Shown here: piece after piece, positions 54,324 through 63,386 of the stretch
Numbering within the stretch: position 1 is the first letter of the stretch
How the letters are laid out: each line of letters opens with the position of its first letter
From: Streptococcus suis
GTDB taxonomy: Bacteria > Bacillota > Bacilli > Lactobacillales > Streptococcaceae
Reading direction: 5' to 3'
DNA: 64,000 nucleotides
Assembly (NCBI RefSeq): GCF_002964575.1
Contig: NZ_POQQ01000040.1
Span: forward strand, 158,748 to 222,747
Notes under the pieces: model-generated
Seen by the model: the letters and a program-made list of their open reading frames with translations, nothing else
Databases searched by the model: none
Told to the model about the DNA's origin: nothing
Translations under genes and position numbers: made by a program

Positions 54324-56339
54324 TTACCAAATAACCATTCTCTCTTCGGGTGCCCTATACATGGGGTCTCCCTTTTGAATAGTGTAGACTTCATAAAAAT
54401 CATCCATCTGCTGCAACTGAATATTGACCCGAAACTCCTCTGGAGAATGTGTATCTACCTGAAGTTGATAACGGCCATAATTAACCGCAACCATTTCTCG
54501 ACGGCTACGGGCATAATTCTCAAAAAATTCTTTTAGGTTAGCTGACGGTTCTTCTTTTTTGAGCGTAGCCAAAGCAATCTGTATTCCTCCCAAATCCGCA
54601 AGATTTTCAGACAAGGTTAGGTGACCATCTACTCTACCACCATAGACTTCCAGACCATCAAACAAGTCTACTAGGGCTTTATTTTTTTCTTCAAATGCTA
54701 GTCTATCTTGCTCTGTCCACCAGTCTTTTAGACTACCAGTCTCATCAAAATTTGCTCCTGTAGCATCAAAAGCATGAACAAACTCATGAGCAATAATTTT
54801 GCCAATCCCGCCATAATTCTCGGCCACAGATTGATTTTTGTCATAATAAGGAGCTTGTAAAATAGCCGCCGGAATATAAATCGCATTCTGACTAGGAGCA
54901 TAGGCGGCTGTTACTTCACTTGCCGATACATTGCTAGCCCAAGTTTGTCTATCTATTGGCTGACTATAACGCTCGAAAAGTCCTGTTCTAGCTTGAATCG
55001 TAATTGCCAAAATATTTTCAATATAAGACAAGTCTTCACGAACCTTTAATGACTTGGTCCAGTCGCTCAACTCCCTTGGATAGCCAATATGATAAGTGAT
55101 ATTTACTAATTTTTTTATTGCAGCTTGCTTGGTGGTTTGACTAAGCCAATCATTGGCTAGAATCCTTTCCTGATAAGTCCTAGAGATTGCCTTAGCCATC
55201 TCCTGAATGGCAACTAAGTCCGTTTCATCGGCATAGTTACGACCATAATAAACACCCAAACTTTCCTTGAAGATTCCAGTCACATCCAGATAAGTCATGT
55301 AATCATTTGGATAGGAGGCTGAAAGTCCTTGGACTTCTGCTTGAAATCTCCCTGCTGTCTGCATGATTTCCCCAGTCAAATAGGGGGCTAACTTCATTGC
55401 TTGACTAACTAAAGCCCATGACCGATATTCTGAGAAATTTTCTTCCTTGACAAATTGGGATAATTGTTCAAAATAGCTTGGATTAGAAACATAAACTTCC
55501 TCCGGTTCCAAGCCCACCAGTCCTACTAATTGTTCTCTAATTGATAAAGTTGGAGAGTAGTTTTTGACCTCTGAGAATGTTCTAAGTTCTTCTGCATTCA
55601 CAGGTCCCCAATCACTATGCACACTCTCACTAGATGGTAGAGTGTCAACGAGTCGATTGTCAAAAGTAATGGCTCCTTCAACCAAAGCAATGGCCTCCTG
55701 GTCTGAGTAGCCACATTTTTCCAAAATATGTCTTGCAGATATACGGTAAGAATCCATGAGTTTCTCACGAACAGCCCTGTCTTCATAGTAGGACTTATCT
55801 GGTAGAATCGTCTGAGGTGGTAGTAAGATCAGCATTCTTTCAGATGTATTTCGTGGATTGGCAATCACATCAAGACCATAGGGCAATGGATAGTCCTTAC
55901 GAATCCAATCTTGACTAAGCGATTTCAGCTCGGAAAACGAAGCAATTCCCATCATTTCATCCAGTATCATTCTAGCTACTCTGACACCATCTTCTTCCCT
56001 TTTGGTAAAATCAAGACCCTGCTGATACAGCTTGATAAATTCTACTAAATCCTCAGACTGAGGCTCTAGCTGACCAGCTACCATTTTGTCAAAATCCGAT
56101 TTTAATTGCTCATCTACTTCCATTTGCAATCTTGTAAACTCATTGTAGAAAGGTGTGCTACTTGATAACCAGCCACCATTTAACCAATCCCTATTTATAG
56201 CTTGATAAAAATTAGTTTGGATAGTCGGTTCTGCTTTTTCAACTTGTGTTTGGTCATCTCCTATTTTCTGACCACCACAGGCAGCTAATAGACAGACTAA
56301 ACCAAGTAAAACCAATCTCAGTAGACCTTGTTTTATCAC
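54324..56339 (-). CDS. M13-family (neprilysin/PepO-like) zinc metallopeptidase, lipoprotein
   Basis: 671 residues. From the GTG at 56339 (GGGAGGA upstream) the protein begins MIKQGLLRLVLLGLVCLLAA followed by CGGQ, a lipoprotein signal peptide with lipobox LAAC, so it should be anchored outside the membrane. The M13 catalytic motif is IIAHEFVHAFDATGANFDE (HExxH) with the downstream zinc-ligand glutamate in LSENLADLGGIQ. M13 enzymes cleave oligopeptides up to about 30 residues. Streptococcal PepO is usually about 630 residues and not a lipoprotein, so this is a distinct surface form, possibly acting on host or signalling peptides. Confidence 0.92.
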   Translation of the reverse strand: MIKQGLLRLVLLGLVCLLAACGGQKIGDDQTQVEKAEPTIQTNFYQAINRDWLNGGWLSSSTPFYNEFTRLQMEVDEQLKSDFDKMVAGQLEPQSEDLVEFIKLYQQGLDFTKREEDGVRVARMILDEMMGIASFSELKSLSQDWIRKDYPLPYGLDVIANPRNTSERMLILLPPQTILPDKSYYEDRAVREKLMDSYRISARHILEKCGYSDQEAIALVEGAITFDNRLVDTLPSSESVHSDWGPVNAEELRTFSEVKNYSPTLSIREQLVGLVGLEPEEVYVSNPSYFEQLSQFVKEENFSEYRSWALVSQAMKLAPYLTGEIMQTAGRFQAEVQGLSASYPNDYMTYLDVTGIFKESLGVYYGRNYADETDLVAIQEMAKAISRTYQERILANDWLSQTTKQAAIKKLVNITYHIGYPRELSDWTKSLKVREDLSYIENILAITIQARTGLFERYSQPIDRQTWASNVSASEVTAAYAPSQNAIYIPAAILQAPYYDKNQSVAENYGGIGKIIAHEFVHAFDATGANFDETGSLKDWWTEQDRLAFEEKNKALVDLFDGLEVYGGRVDGHLTLSENLADLGGIQIALATLKKEEPSANLKEFFENYARSRREMVAVNYGRYQLQVDTHSPEEFRVNIQLQQMDDFYEVYTIQKGDPMYRAPEERMVIW

Positions 56340-56398
56340 GCGTCCTCCCTCACTTGTTTTCCACAAACTATTTCGACAGGCAAAGAAGCAGAAAATAA

Positions 56399-57421
56399 TT
56401 ACTCCTCCGCATCTTGCTCTTTCTTCAGCTCCCCAATCGTCTCAAAACTTGCTCGGCTATCAGCTGCCAGAGCCTCCTGCTCGTAGGCATTGATAATCTG
56501 GGCAACGACTGGATGGCGGACCACATCCTTGGCTGAAAAATGCACGAAATCAATCTGTGGAATGTTGCTCAACTTATCCGTCGCATCAATCAAACCTGAC
56601 TTGACCTTGCGCGGCAGGTCAATCTGGCTAATGTCCCCATTGACAATCATCTTGGAATTAAAGCCCAGACGGGTCAGGAACATTTTCATCTGCATAATGG
56701 TAGTATTTTGCGCCTCGTCCAAGATGACAAAGGCATCTTCCAAGGTCCGACCCCGCATATAGGCCAGGGGTGCAATTTCGATGATTTCCCGCTCCATTAG
56801 GCGCGTGGTCTGCTCCTTGCCCAAAATCTGGTAGAGGGCATCATAGACAGGACGCAAATAGGGGTCTACTTTTTCTTTTAGGTCCCCTGGCAAAAAGCCT
56901 AAACTTTCGCCTGCTTCGACCGCAGGACGGGTCAGAACAATGCGCTTGACCTGTCCCCGCTTGAGGGCTGTTACCGCAAGAGTAACCGCTAAAAAGGTCT
57001 TACCTGTACCAGCAGGACCGATTCCAAACACGATGTCATGACGCTTTACGCTGTCCACGTAGAGTTTTTGACCAAGAGTCTTTACGCGAATAGGTTTGCC
57101 GTAATTATCCTTGATAATCTCTTCTTCATAGAGGGCAACGAATTTTTCAATCTCATCATTTTTGACCATAGAAATAGCCGTGACCACATCTGGCGTATTG
57201 ATGACCAGGCCCCGATTGACCAAGACCAAGAGAGATTGAATAACCAGCCGAGCTTGTTCTACTTGTACTCCCTGACCGATGACTTGCACAACTTCCGTCC
57301 GTGCATGGATGACCACGCCCAGTTCTTGCTCCATCAGCCGTAAGTGACGCTCGTTGGATCCAAAAAGGCTAAACAAATCATCTGGATGTTTTAAATGAAT
57401 ATCAATCGAATGTTCTTGCAA
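56399..57421 (-). CDS. phoH: PhoH-family ATPase
   Basis: 340 residues. Walker A GIGPAGTGKTFLAVTLA, Walker B AFVILDEAQNTT and the QIDLPRKVKSGLIDA segment are typical of PhoH/PhoH-like P-loop NTPases, thought to act in RNA metabolism together with YbeY. The start is TTG at 57421: AGGAG lies seven bases upstream and the resulting MQEHSIDIHLKHPDD is the family N-terminus. A longer open frame to 57514 has no start signal. Confidence 0.95.
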   Translation of the reverse strand: MQEHSIDIHLKHPDDLFSLFGSNERHLRLMEQELGVVIHARTEVVQVIGQGVQVEQARLVIQSLLVLVNRGLVINTPDVVTAISMVKNDEIEKFVALYEEEIIKDNYGKPIRVKTLGQKLYVDSVKRHDIVFGIGPAGTGKTFLAVTLAVTALKRGQVKRIVLTRPAVEAGESLGFLPGDLKEKVDPYLRPVYDALYQILGKEQTTRLMEREIIEIAPLAYMRGRTLEDAFVILDEAQNTTIMQMKMFLTRLGFNSKMIVNGDISQIDLPRKVKSGLIDATDKLSNIPQIDFVHFSAKDVVRHPVVAQIINAYEQEALAADSRASFETIGELKKEQDAEE

Positions 57422-57493
57422 GAAACTTCTCCTTTGGTGCTTTTCTATTATTATACCAAAAATACAGGCAAACTGGCTTTTAAAGGGAAGAAA

Positions 57494-57522
57494 AGCAGTG
57501 AACAATCTGTCCACTGCTCTCC
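57494..57522 (-). terminator. Terminator between yozE and phoH
   Basis: AGCAGTG/CACTGCT on the minus strand, 11-base loop, followed by TTTTCTT, just after the YozE-like gene. Confidence 0.78.
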
Positions 57523-57535
57523 CATAAACAATCGA

Positions 57536-57751
57536 TCAATGTCCCAAATATTCTTCCCAAATGGCATCAAAATCCGACATGGAGAAGGCAAAGCTAGCTG
57601 ATTCTTCCAAGAAACGACTGACCTCATCAAAGTCATCTGATTGTTTTGGAAAATCAACCTCCTCAAAAGCATAGTCAGCTAAAATGGCAACAGGCTCATT
57701 GCTTTTCGGATTTCGCTGAGTCATCAACCAAGAATAAAAACTTCTTCTCAC
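57536..57751 (-). CDS. YozE-family small protein
   Basis: 71 residues. [20 protein letters not shown] and [20 protein letters not shown] are the YozE SAM-like fold signature; members are short cytoplasmic proteins of unknown function, possibly DNA-binding. The start is GTG at 57751, with only a weak purine stretch upstream. It follows the DUF1801 gene by five bases. Confidence 0.9.
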   Translation of the reverse strand: MRRSFYSWLMTQRNPKSNEPVAILADYAFEEVDFPKQSDDFDEVSRFLEESASFAFSMSDFDAIWEEYLGH

Positions 57752-57756
57752 TACAT

Positions 57757-58212
57757 CTACTTTCTATGATTTTTTTCGTAGAGCTCTATATAGCGCTCCA
57801 TAGACATTTTTGTCACCAATTCACCAATCAATTCATAGGGAATATTTTTAGGATTTTTCATACGGACACAGGACTTTCCCATGTCCAGCTTGGTTGGAAC
57901 TTGTTCCTGATACTTCTTTACAAACCAGTCATTCAGTCCCTTGTCCATATAGATTCCCATATGATAGAGGGCAATATGGGTCTTTTGTGACGCCAAGGCT
58001 AGGAAAGGCAAAGGCTCTCCAGGTGTGCAATGATAGCCATTGGGATAGGCCGTCAGAGGAACATAATAGTTGATCATACCACCCAACACACCCACGGCAA
58101 AGCCAGCTGGCAAATGATCCACTATGACTTGGTGCAGACGTTCAACCGCCTCTCTGCGATTGTCTGGCAAGGCAGCCATGTATTCTTCTATCGTTTCCAC
58201 TTCAATTAGCAT
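57757..58212 (-). CDS. DUF1801-type protein
   Basis: 151 residues. The pattern [40 protein letters not shown] and a conserved lysine in [17 protein letters not shown] resembles the DUF1801/YdhG-like fold (frataxin-like iron-chaperone annotation in databases). Function unknown. It is likely cotranscribed with panE-like and yozE-like neighbours. Confidence 0.75.
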   Translation of the reverse strand: MLIEVETIEEYMAALPDNRREAVERLHQVIVDHLPAGFAVGVLGGMINYYVPLTAYPNGYHCTPGEPLPFLALASQKTHIALYHMGIYMDKGLNDWFVKKYQEQVPTKLDMGKSCVRMKNPKNIPYELIGELVTKMSMERYIELYEKNHRK

Positions 58213-58220
58213 GGCAACCC

Positions 58221-59141
58221 CTATCTCAATCCAAGCATAGCTTCCTTAGCATGCACCATTTCCGTCATCATCTGGCAATAAGGCGTTGGAATACCTGCAC
58301 GTTTGCCCTTGAATACAACAGCTCCATTTAAATAATCGATTTCTGTCTTACGACCATTTTGGACCAAATCCTGATGCATAGAAGGATAGTGATTAGATGC
58401 CTTTTTAGAAGCCTCTATAACATACTTCCAAATAGCCTCTTCATCAATCCCCTCGGTTTCTGACTTGGCTACGGCTATAAATTCCTTGAAAATTCCCTGC
58501 ACCAAATTCAGACCAGCCTCTGTACCAAAGAGCTCTCCAATAGTACAATTCAGCACTGTACAAGTCGGATTCATGGTTCCATTGACACAGGCCTTTTGCC
58601 AAATGGCTTTGATAACATGATCATCGTAGGTCGCATTCAGACCAGCCTCATTGAACATAGCAATCATGTCAGCCACTGATTGACCATCGCCAACTATATT
58701 CTGAACAGAGATGGAACCTGGTCCTTCCAAATGTGCATGACCTGGCCCCTTAAGCCCAGCCAGCCAAATAGTCACACCGACCATGATACTTTCATCTGGC
58801 ACATAACGGCGCATGGTAGTCGCATGACCCAGCCCATTCAACAGGCTAAGAACCTTGGTCTTCTTACCAATAATCCCCTTAATATCCTGCAACATCTTGG
58901 GCAACTGGTCCGCCTTGGTCAGAAGAATAATCAAATCAGCCACTTCCGTCGCCTCGGTCGGCTTCATAATCGGTAAGTGGACCACATCATCAAAATCACC
59001 CGTCACCTTTAAGCCATTTTCACGAATGGCCTCAATGTGAGCATCCCAATTATCCAGCAAAATCACTTCATGAGCCGTTTTAGACAACTGATAGCCAAAC
59101 CGACAGCCCATGGCACCACTTCCAGCAATATAGACTCTCAT
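58221..59141 (-). CDS. Ketopantoate reductase family protein (2-dehydropantoate 2-reductase)
   Basis: 306 residues. N-terminal Rossmann VYIAGSGAMGCRFGYQLSKT, LLTKADQLPKML, LNGLGHATTMRRYVPDE and the C-terminal domain with the catalytic lysine in HVIKAIWQKACVNGTMNPTC and the family end SMHQDLVQNGRKTEIDYLNG. It probably reduces ketopantoate in pantothenate synthesis, though paralogues with other 2-oxoacid substrates exist and no panB or panC is nearby. Confidence 0.88.
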   Translation of the reverse strand: MRVYIAGSGAMGCRFGYQLSKTAHEVILLDNWDAHIEAIRENGLKVTGDFDDVVHLPIMKPTEATEVADLIILLTKADQLPKMLQDIKGIIGKKTKVLSLLNGLGHATTMRRYVPDESIMVGVTIWLAGLKGPGHAHLEGPGSISVQNIVGDGQSVADMIAMFNEAGLNATYDDHVIKAIWQKACVNGTMNPTCTVLNCTIGELFGTEAGLNLVQGIFKEFIAVAKSETEGIDEEAIWKYVIEASKKASNHYPSMHQDLVQNGRKTEIDYLNGAVVFKGKRAGIPTPYCQMMTEMVHAKEAMLGLR

Positions 59142-59143
59142 GA

Positions 59144-59998
59144 TTAGATTAACTCCGTTCCAAATTCATCTTGCTTGATCTTACCAGCCTTCATCAAACC
59201 ACCCAGGGCTTTTTTGAATTGCCCCTTGGAAATACCAAAGGTGGTCTTGATATCTTCCGGAGCAGACTTGTCGTTCAAGGTCATAAAGCCCCCACTGCTC
59301 TCCAGATAAGTCAAAATCATCTGAGCATCATTTTCCAACATCTCAAATGAACGTGGTTTAAGAGACAAATTCAAGGTCCGATCGACAGCTCGATAGCCAA
59401 TGACACGCGCCTCCAAGACCTGCCCCAAACGTGGCTCCGTAAAGCGTTCGCTCGGATGAATAAACCCAAGCATATTGTTGTCTGGCAGGTAAACAAACGT
59501 CCCATTCATTTTCAAACGATAGACAATAGCTCGCAAGTTTTGGTTCTGCATATTGTCATAGGCAGGACCAGCCAGCTTCTGAAAATCTTCCTGAAAGGCT
59601 GGCAGGGCCCAGATACGATCTTTCTTATCCACATCCAACTTAACATACAGCTGATCATCTTTTTTGGGCCAGAGTTCCTTGATTTCAGGCAAAATGTCTA
59701 AGGAAACCACCACCTGCTTATCAGGAAGACCAGTGTCCACAAAGACACCCAAGTCCTTGCGCACTTCGGTTACAGTACCCCAACCAAAGCTGGTCCGCGT
59801 TGCTTCAACTTCCTTGGTGGTCAAGCGCAGTTTTTGTTTCATATCTGTATAGGCAAAACCCTTAACAGACTGCCCCAGTTTAAACTCTCCCTCAGCTTTT
59901 GAAAGGGCAAAGGTCAGCCCCTCTTTTTGAACAAAGTAAAACTGGTCATTTTGGTCGGTCACAAGACCAACCATATAGTGTGCTAATAAATCATTCAT
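59144..59998 (-). CDS. cvfB: CvfB-like S1-domain RNA-binding protein
   Basis: 284 residues: three S1-like beta-barrel modules (for example GTVTEVRKDLGVFVDTGLPD and GTFVYLPDNNMLGFIHPSER) and a C-terminal winged helix (FGISKGQFKKALGGLMKAGK). This is the CvfB/YitL architecture; in Staphylococcus aureus CvfB influences virulence-gene expression and RNA binding has been shown. It follows frr after a terminator-like hairpin and ends two bases before the panE-like gene. Confidence 0.9.
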   Translation of the reverse strand: MNDLLAHYMVGLVTDQNDQFYFVQKEGLTFALSKAEGEFKLGQSVKGFAYTDMKQKLRLTTKEVEATRTSFGWGTVTEVRKDLGVFVDTGLPDKQVVVSLDILPEIKELWPKKDDQLYVKLDVDKKDRIWALPAFQEDFQKLAGPAYDNMQNQNLRAIVYRLKMNGTFVYLPDNNMLGFIHPSERFTEPRLGQVLEARVIGYRAVDRTLNLSLKPRSFEMLENDAQMILTYLESSGGFMTLNDKSAPEDIKTTFGISKGQFKKALGGLMKAGKIKQDEFGTELI

Positions 59999-60017
59999 GA
60001 TTTTCTTCTTTCTGATT

Positions 60018-60047
60018 AAAAAAGGGAGAAGTCTTGTCTAACTCCCC
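60018..60047 (-). terminator. Terminator-like hairpin between frr and cvfB
   Basis: Minus strand: GGGAG/CTCCC with a 13-base loop followed by TTTTTT. Confidence 0.6.
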
Positions 60048-60123
60048 CATTAGATTTCTTATTTGGTCATCACTTCCGTTAGACATGTTCGTGATGATTT
60101 TTGATGGAATGAAAGGAAAGAGA

Positions 60124-60681
60124 TTAAACTTCCAACAATTCTTTTTCCTTATCGGCAGTCATCTTATCGATTGTCTTGATGGCATCGTCAGTGACTTTTT
60201 GAATATCTTTTTCAAGTGTCTTCAATTCATCTTCAGTGATTTCCTTGGCTTTCTCAGCTTTTTTAGCCTCATCCATAGCATCACGACGGATATTACGGAT
60301 AGCAACTTTAGAGTTTTCACCCACTTTTTTCACATCTTTTGCCAAGTTCTTACGCGTTTCTTCTGTCAATGCAGGAATAACCAAGCGGATAACTGTACCA
60401 TCAGACTGTGGTGTCAAACCAAGGTCAGAAGCATTCAAGGCACGCTCAATATCTTTCAAGATAGACTTGTCAAATGGTGTAATCAAGAGCACACGCGCTT
60501 CTGGAACAGTAATACCAGCCAACTGGTTCAAGGGAGTTGGCGCACCGTAGTATTCTACTGAAATACGGTCCAACAAGCTAGCGTTGGCACGACCAGCACG
60601 AATGTGGCTAAACTCACGAGCCAAACTCTGATGAGATTGGTTCATACGCTCTTGGGCTTTAGCAATAATTTCTTTAGACAT
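60124..60681 (-). CDS. frr: Ribosome recycling factor
   Basis: 185 residues, exact family length. [58 protein letters not shown] and the long helical C-terminus ([20 protein letters not shown]) define RRF, which splits post-termination ribosomes with EF-G. It follows pyrH, a conserved pair. GGAAG lies seven bases before the ATG. Confidence 0.98.
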   Translation of the reverse strand: MSKEIIAKAQERMNQSHQSLAREFSHIRAGRANASLLDRISVEYYGAPTPLNQLAGITVPEARVLLITPFDKSILKDIERALNASDLGLTPQSDGTVIRLVIPALTEETRKNLAKDVKKVGENSKVAIRNIRRDAMDEAKKAEKAKEITEDELKTLEKDIQKVTDDAIKTIDKMTADKEKELLEV

Positions 60682-60709
60682 AAGACTTCCTTCTTTAATT
60701 TTTTATGTT

Positions 60710-61441
60710 TTATTTTTCTTCTGTAGAGTTAGAAACCGTTGTACCGATTTGCTCACCAAAGACAACACGCTTGATATTTCCTGGCTCATTCATATTGAAG
60801 ACTACCAAGTCAATATCGTTGTCCATTGAAAGCGTAGATGCTGTTGCATCCATGATTTTCAAACCACGGCTGATGACTTCACGGTGGGTCAATTCATTGA
60901 ATTTAACCGCATTGGCATCTTTCTTCGGATCGGCATTGTAGACACCGTCTACACCATTTTTAGCCATCAAAATGGCATCGGCTTCAATTTCTGCTGCACG
61001 CAGGGCTGCAGTTGTATCCGTTGAGAAGTAAGGTGAACCAATACCTGCACCAAAGATGACAATGCGACCTTTTTCAAGGTGACGTAGGGCACGACCACGA
61101 ATATAAGGCTCTGCCACAGACTGCATGGCAATCGCTGTCTGAACACGCGTATCTACACCAAGCTGTTTAAGGGAATCAGCCATTACAAGAGCGTTCATGA
61201 CCGTACCAAGCATACCTGTATAGTCTGCCTGCACACGATCCATACCAGCTTCAGCAGCCGGCTCTCCACGCCAGAGGTTACCACCACCAATAACAAGGGC
61301 AATTTGAACACCCGATTCTGCCACTTCTTGAATTTCCTTAGCCATTGCTTGAACAGTTTGGATGTCAATACCGACACCGCGCTCACCAGCCAAGGCCTCA
61401 CCAGATAGTTTGATTAGAATACGTTGGTATTTAGGTTTCAT
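60710..61441 (-). CDS. pyrH: UMP kinase
   Basis: 243 residues. [57 protein letters not shown] and the C-terminal [20 protein letters not shown] are PyrH motifs. It phosphorylates UMP to UDP as a hexamer. Two adjacent ATG codons occur (61444 and 61441); the second has the better spacing to AGGAG. Confidence 0.98.
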   Translation of the reverse strand: MKPKYQRILIKLSGEALAGERGVGIDIQTVQAMAKEIQEVAESGVQIALVIGGGNLWRGEPAAEAGMDRVQADYTGMLGTVMNALVMADSLKQLGVDTRVQTAIAMQSVAEPYIRGRALRHLEKGRIVIFGAGIGSPYFSTDTTAALRAAEIEADAILMAKNGVDGVYNADPKKDANAVKFNELTHREVISRGLKIMDATASTLSMDNDIDLVVFNMNEPGNIKRVVFGEQIGTTVSNSTEEK

Positions 61442-61510
61442 CATCTCTCTCCTCTTTTTTATCCCTACTATTCTACCACAAAATCAAAATTTTTTATAGA
61501 AAAATCTCTA

Positions 61511-61542
61511 GGAAAAAAGGAAAATCCATTCCAGATTTTCCT
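61511..61542 (-). terminator. Terminator between the flippase gene and pyrH
   Basis: A perfect 9-bp stem AGGAAAATC/GATTTTCCT (61518-61526 with 61534-61542), 7-base loop, followed on the minus strand by TTTTTT. Confidence 0.88.
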
Positions 61543-61550
61543 ACTTTCTA

Positions 61551-63191
61551 TTAAGTCAATTTTAGTTTACGACGAAGCAAGTCTGCCCGACTGCCAATCA
61601 AGCGATCCAACTGTCTTGTTTTCAAGGTCAGAAAGACAAAGACCAATACTCCCATCCCTCCTGCAAGGACTAAGTGAACAAAGCTCGATAGGTAGCTACT
61701 AGCTGGTAGCATGTAATTCAGTAACAATTCCAGGAGCCAGACAAGCCCGCCCATGACCAAGGAAATCCAACTGATTGTCACAATATCTTTCACAATCAAA
61801 CCTTCGTCCACACCTAAAACTGCGTCAATACGCTTATAAAATAAATAGAGCATGACCGATAGACTGATAAGGGTTGAAAGGAAGGGACCGTAAACTTGGA
61901 ACAAATAAATCATTGGCAACTGTAAGACCACTTTTATCAACATCCCAATTGCAAAATAGATAACTGCCCGACGATTTTCAAAAATTGCTTGAATGACTAC
62001 ACTGATAACCGAATACAAGCCCAGTGGTAAAATCATAACCAAGTTCCAAATAAAGAGCTGAATTTCAATGTCCTGCGATTGACCATAGAAGACTGAATAG
62101 AGCGGTCTAGCCAACAAGACCGTTCCAACAATAGCTGGGATAGTAAAAATAAAGAGCAACTGTAAGTTATCCGCCACCAAATTGGAAGCCGCCTTCAAAT
62201 CTTTTTTGACAAATTTTTCAGTAATTAGAGGAATAGCCACACTGCCCAGACTGATAGAAATCCCGATAATCATCATGGTAATCTTGTTGGGATTGGCAGA
62301 CATGAAGGAATAGAGTTCCAAGAGCTCCGAGTTGGTCAGGCTGGTAATCTTCTCCATGACATTGATAAAAGTAACTTGGTCAATAAATTGCAAGAGCTGG
62401 ATGGTCAAACTCAAGATAATAATCGGAATAGCATCCTTGACCGTTTCTTTGATAAGCTGACTAGTATTAACAGATACTTTTTGCTTCTTGGCATGGAGTA
62501 ATTTGCCCAGATAGCCCTGTTTCCAGAGAGTATAGACCAGAATGCCTACACTTGCTAGCATGCCCACAAAGGCCGCAAAAGTGGACTGCACCACGGCATC
62601 CAAATAGTTCCCATTGCCCAGCTTCATGATAATAAAAGTAGCTGCTAAAATCCAAATAACACGAACCAACTGCTCAGCCAACTGACTGATAGCGTAGGGT
62701 TTCATATCGTGGCGACCTTGGAAAAAACCGCGGAGAATACTCATGGCTGGAAAAATGAACAAAGGAGGAACCAGACTATACATGACTGGAATCAGTTTCT
62801 CTTTGGAACCTGACGCTTCTGCTAGCCAAGGAGAACTGATAAACATGGCTCCTGCAAAGACGGCTCCGAAAACCAACATGAGCTTGAAAAATTCCCTAAC
62901 CAGATAGAGCGAAACCTCTTCTTTCCCCAATACATTGTACTTGGCAACCTGTTTGGCAATGGCGGTCGGCAAACCTGCTGTAGAAATCAAGAGGAAATTG
63001 GCATAAATTTGATAACCCATACTAAAGAGGGCATTAGCCTCCGCTCGATGTTCTCCAAGCCAGATATACCAAGGTATCACATAGGCAACTCCCAGCAGAC
63101 GACTGAGAAAATTCCCAGCAGTTAGCCAGGCCATGCCTCGTACCATGGTCTCTTGCTCACGAGATTGACCCGTTTTTATTTGTTCAGACAT
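61551..63191 (-). CDS. MOP-superfamily flippase (MurJ/SpoVB/YtgP-like)
   Basis: 546 residues with about 14 transmembrane helices. The start ETMVRGMAWLTAGNFLSRLL and GVAYVIPWY, plus FFQGRHDMKPYAISQLAEQL and RVIWILAATF, match the YtgP/SpoVB group, which flips lipid II or other lipid-linked sugars. It lies outside the capsule locus, so lipid II is the more likely cargo. The ATG at 63191 gives the family N-terminus; the frame extends upstream without support. AAGAAAGAAG is the ribosome-binding site. Confidence 0.9.
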   Translation of the reverse strand: MSEQIKTGQSREQETMVRGMAWLTAGNFLSRLLGVAYVIPWYIWLGEHRAEANALFSMGYQIYANFLLISTAGLPTAIAKQVAKYNVLGKEEVSLYLVREFFKLMLVFGAVFAGAMFISSPWLAEASGSKEKLIPVMYSLVPPLFIFPAMSILRGFFQGRHDMKPYAISQLAEQLVRVIWILAATFIIMKLGNGNYLDAVVQSTFAAFVGMLASVGILVYTLWKQGYLGKLLHAKKQKVSVNTSQLIKETVKDAIPIIILSLTIQLLQFIDQVTFINVMEKITSLTNSELLELYSFMSANPNKITMMIIGISISLGSVAIPLITEKFVKKDLKAASNLVADNLQLLFIFTIPAIVGTVLLARPLYSVFYGQSQDIEIQLFIWNLVMILPLGLYSVISVVIQAIFENRRAVIYFAIGMLIKVVLQLPMIYLFQVYGPFLSTLISLSVMLYLFYKRIDAVLGVDEGLIVKDIVTISWISLVMGGLVWLLELLLNYMLPASSYLSSFVHLVLAGGMGVLVFVFLTLKTRQLDRLIGSRADLLRRKLKLT

Positions 63192-63224
63192 GATAAAACT
63201 TCTTTCTTTTATGATAACTCCTCT

Positions 63225-63253
63225 ATTATAAACTTTTATCAAACCAATGTAAA
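63225..63253 (-). promoter_or_regulatory. Flippase gene promoter
   Basis: Minus strand: TTTACA (63253-63248), 17-base spacer, TATAAT (63230-63225), 33 bases before the start codon. Confidence 0.85.
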
Positions 63254-63303
63254 ATACGAGCAAGCAAAAGAGGCTGGGCAAAAACTAGCTTCTCACATAT
63301 AAA

Positions 63304-63338
63304 AAAACGAGCATTTCCAATTAGGAGTTGCTCGTTTT
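63304..63338. terminator. Hairpin at the IS left end
   Basis: A perfect 10-bp stem AAAACGAGCA/TGCTCGTTTT with a 15-base loop lies between the IS end and the transposase gene, where it can block transcripts entering from outside. Confidence 0.75.
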
Positions 63339-63386
63339 CCATTTCATGCTTTATAATTATAATAACGACAAAACAACTAGAAAGGC

